Shown here: positions 5,818 through 7,865 of the stretch, in pieces | How positions within the stretch are numbered: the stretch's first letter is position 1 | Layout: each line of letters starts with the position of its first letter | Assembly: GCA_947460165.1 (NCBI GenBank) | Contig: CANHKH010000147.1 | Coordinates: 1-7,865, forward strand | Source of the DNA: Comamonadaceae bacterium | GTDB lineage: Bacteria > Pseudomonadota > Gammaproteobacteria > Burkholderiales > Burkholderiaceae_C | Direction: 5' to 3' | DNA length: 7,865 nucleotides | The notes under the pieces: generated by a model | The model's database searches: none | Told to the model about the DNA's origin: nothing | What the model saw: the letters and a program-made list of their open reading frames with translations, nothing else | Made by a program: the position numbers and the translations under genes

Positions 5818-7071
5818 ATGAGCTCCAACGACCATTCCCCACCATCCACCCGGCCCGGCCAGCTGCCCGAGGGCCTGCGCCTGCAAACCCTGGCCGTGCG
5901 CGCCGCTGTGGAGCGCAGCCAATACGGCGAAAACTCCGAGGCCTTGTACCTGACCAGCGGCTTTGTGCAGCCCGACGGTGCCACCTCCGCGCGCCGCTTT
6001 GCGGGCGAGGAAGACGGCTACACCTATGGCCGCTCCAGCAACCCGACGGTCACCAGCATGGAGATGCGGCTGGCCGCGCTCGAAGGCAGCGAGGCGGCGC
6101 TGGCCACCTCCTCAGGCATGAGCGCCATCATGCTGATGTGCTTTGCCTTGCTCAAGTCGGGCGACCATGTGATTTTTTCTCAGTCCATGTTTGGCTCCAC
6201 CATCAAGCTGATTGGCTCTGAGTTCGCCCGCTTTGGGGTCGAATCCAGCATCGTGCCGCAAACCGATCTGGACGCCTGGCGCTCGGCCATTCGGCCCAAC
6301 ACCCGCCTGCTGTTTGCCGAAACGCCGACCAACCCCCTGGGCGAGGTGTGCGACATTGCCGCCTTGGCCCAGATGGCCCGCCAAGCGGGTGCTTGGCTGG
6401 CCGTGGACAACTGCTTTGCCACCCCGGCACTGCAACGCCCCATGGACATGGGCGCCGACATCGTCATGCACTCGGGCACCAAGTACCTGGACGGCCAGGG
6501 CCGCGTGATGGCCGGCGCCCTGTGCGCCAGCGCGCAGATGGTCAAAGAAAAATTCCTGCCCGTGCAAAAAAACAGCGGCATGGTGCTCGCGCCCTTCAAC
6601 GCCTGGGTGGTGCTCAAGGGCCTGGAAACCCTGGACTTGCGCATGCGCGCCCAAAGCGCTTTGGCGCTGGAGGTGGCGGCGTGGCTGGAGACGCACCCCG
6701 CCGTGGCACGCGTGTACTTTCCGGGCTTGGCCAGCCACCCGCAGCACGCGCTGGCCATGCGCCAAATGAACGGTCTGGGCGGCGCGGTGGTGTCCTTCGA
6801 CGTCAAGGCGGCCAGCCCCGAGCAAGCCCGTGCGCGCGCCTTCCATGTGCTGGACTCGCTGCAAGTGCTGTCGCTGTGCACCAACTTGGGCGACACCAAA
6901 ACCTTGCTCACCCACCCGGCCAGCACCTCGCACGGCAAGCTCTCCGAAGCCCAGCGCCAGGCCGCAGGCATTGGCCAGGGCCTGATCCGCGTGGCCGTGG
7001 GTCTGGAACACATTGACGACATGAAGGCCGACCTGCTGCGCGGCCTGGACACCCTTGAAAAGCTGACATGA
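5818..7071 (+). CDS. metZ: O-succinylhomoserine sulfhydrylase
   Basis: PLP enzyme of the Cys/Met metabolism (trans-sulfuration) family, 417 residues. MetZ makes homocysteine directly from O-succinylhomoserine and sulfide, bypassing cystathionine. Visible features: YTYGRSSNPTV (68-78) with the Tyr/Arg that hold the PLP phosphate of the neighbouring subunit, ATSSGMSAI (96-104), the LAVDN segment with D197 that pairs with the PLP ring nitrogen, and MHSGTKYLDGQGRV with K222 as the Schiff-base lysine. The C-terminal THPASTSHGKL block (about 363-373) is also typical. MetB and MetY share this fold, so substrate choice is inferred from the MetZ-like YTYGRSSNPT region, the length and the common purF-metZ adjacency in betaproteobacteria. 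Only 10 bp separate it from purF and no Shine-Dalgarno motif stands out, so coupling to purF translation is likely. Its stop overlaps the gltX start. Confidence 0.93.
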   Translation: MSSNDHSPPSTRPGQLPEGLRLQTLAVRAAVERSQYGENSEALYLTSGFVQPDGATSARRFAGEEDGYTYGRSSNPTVTSMEMRLAALEGSEAALATSSGMSAIMLMCFALLKSGDHVIFSQSMFGSTIKLIGSEFARFGVESSIVPQTDLDAWRSAIRPNTRLLFAETPTNPLGEVCDIAALAQMARQAGAWLAVDNCFATPALQRPMDMGADIVMHSGTKYLDGQGRVMAGALCASAQMVKEKFLPVQKNSGMVLAPFNAWVVLKGLETLDLRMRAQSALALEVAAWLETHPAVARVYFPGLASHPQHALAMRQMNGLGGAVVSFDVKAASPEQARARAFHVLDSLQVLSLCTNLGDTKTLLTHPASTSHGKLSEAQRQAAGIGQGLIRVAVGLEHIDDMKADLLRGLDTLEKLT

Positions 7072-7865
7072 GCACCCGCGTTCGCACCCGTTTTGCGCCT
7101 TCGCCCACAGGCTTTATTCACCTGGGCAACATCCGCTCGGCGCTCTACCCCTGGGCTTTTGCCCGCTCGCAAGGCGGCGACTTTATTTTGCGCATCGAAG
7201 ACACCGACCTGGACCGCTCCAGCCAAGCGGCGGTCGACGTCATCATTGAAGGCATGCGCTGGCTGGGCCTGAATTACGACGAAGGCCCTTTCTACCAAAT
7301 GCAGCGCATGGCGCGCTACAAAGAGGTGCTGGCCGAGCTACAGACACGCGGCGAGGTCTACCCCTGCTACATGAGTGTGGAGGAACTCGACGCCTTGCGT
7401 GAGCGCCAAATGGCAGCCAAGCAAAAGCCTCGCTATGACGGCACTTGGCGGCCCGAAGAAGGCAAGCTGCTGCCGCCCGTGCCCGAGGGCGTCAAACCCG
7501 TGCTGCGCTTTAAAAACCCCTTGCACGGCGAGGTGGTGTGGGACGACAAGGTCAAGGGCCGCATTGCCATCAGCAACCACGAGCTCGACGACTTGGTGAT
7601 TGCCCGCCCCGATGGCACGCCCACCTACAACTTTTGCGTGGTGGTGGACGACATCGACATGGCGATCACCCATGTCATTCGCGGTGACGACCATGTCAAC
7701 AACACCCCGCGGCAGATCAATATCTTTCGCGCCCTGGGCAAAGACATCCCCGTCTACGGCCACCTGCCCACCGTGCTCAATGAGCAGGGTGAAAAAATGA
7801 GCAAGAGGAACGGTGCCAAACCCGTCACGCAATACGCCACCGAAGGCTTTTTGCCCGACGCCATG
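7068..7865 (+). CDS. gltX: Glutamate--tRNA ligase, 5' part, cut by the window end
   Basis: The first 266 codons of glutamyl-tRNA synthetase (full proteins have about 465-500 residues), open to the last base of the window. The class I signature is FAPSPTGFIHLGNIRSAL (9-26; HLGN as the HIGH motif). RIEDTD (42-47) and the KMSKR motif at 243-247 are both present. It charges tRNA-Glu for protein synthesis and tetrapyrrole formation. The zinc-binding cysteines of the E. coli enzyme are mostly absent: only C100 remains in YPCYMS, and YDGTWR stands where E. coli has a Cys-containing YDGKCR. This fits the zinc-free form I recall from Burkholderiales. The length and YDGTWRPE region indicate a full GluRS, not the shorter Glu-Q-tRNA(Asp) synthetase. 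ATG at 7068 shares ATGA with the metZ stop, which implies translational coupling. Confidence 0.96.
   Translation, partial: MSTRVRTRFAPSPTGFIHLGNIRSALYPWAFARSQGGDFILRIEDTDLDRSSQAAVDVIIEGMRWLGLNYDEGPFYQMQRMARYKEVLAELQTRGEVYPCYMSVEELDALRERQMAAKQKPRYDGTWRPEEGKLLPPVPEGVKPVLRFKNPLHGEVVWDDKVKGRIAISNHELDDLVIARPDGTPTYNFCVVVDDIDMAITHVIRGDDHVNNTPRQINIFRALGKDIPVYGHLPTVLNEQGEKMSKRNGAKPVTQYATEGFLPDAM

Noticed and set aside
4182..5984. A 600-codon open frame on the minus strand across all of purF
   Set aside because: It mirrors the codon pattern of a strongly recognised purF in GC-rich DNA, is rich in His/Gly/Val/Ala low-complexity sequence, and matches no family I recognise. It is a shadow frame.
6112..7298. 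Minus-strand frames of 299 and 372 codons opposite metZ and the gltX start
   Set aside because: Both overlap genes with clear catalytic motifs and run across the metZ-gltX junction. They are frame shadows.

Overview
The window looks like chromosomal core-genome DNA from a betaproteobacterium of the order Burkholderiales, most likely Comamonadaceae (Limnohabitans/Rhodoferax/Acidovorax type). This rests on the GC-rich codon use, the gene order, and protein features such as the GluRS of betaproteobacterial type and the MetZ following PurF. The placement is from recognition of protein style, not from a database search.

Layout. Positions 29-1350 hold two genes on the minus strand: a small ArsC/Spx-like thioredoxin-fold reductase (991-1350) and, downstream of it, a secreted glycine-zipper protein with a Pro/Tyr/Val-rich tail (29-868). 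A 101-bp divergent intergenic region (1351-1451) separates them from a long plus-strand run of six genes: folC (1452-2801), a DedD-like SPOR-domain membrane protein (2892-3755), cvpA (TTG start, 3798-4283), purF (4302-5807), metZ (5818-7071) and the 5' part of gltX (7068 to the window end). The gaps in this run are 90, 42, 18 and 10 bp, then a 4-bp ATGA overlap, and no convincing rho-independent terminator lies between the genes, so it reads as one operon or overlapping transcription units.

How the genes work together. folC-dedD-cvpA-purF is the same order known from E. coli. FolC makes and polyglutamylates folate, whose one-carbon derivatives feed purine synthesis, which PurF commits to. MetZ makes homocysteine for methionine, whose methylation also draws on folate one-carbon units. 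GltX supplies Glu-tRNA; glutamate is the amino acid FolC adds and is released by PurF from glutamine. The SPOR protein and CvpA are membrane proteins that travel with the cluster.

I found no mobile element, CRISPR array, RNA gene or phage trace, and no clearly new system. The points worth a second look are small: a 10-codon ORF with its own ribosome binding site ending inside the cvpA TTG start, possible leaderless starts on both sides of the divergent region, an 11-bp-spaced direct repeat upstream of the glycine-zipper gene, and the metZ-gltX overlap.
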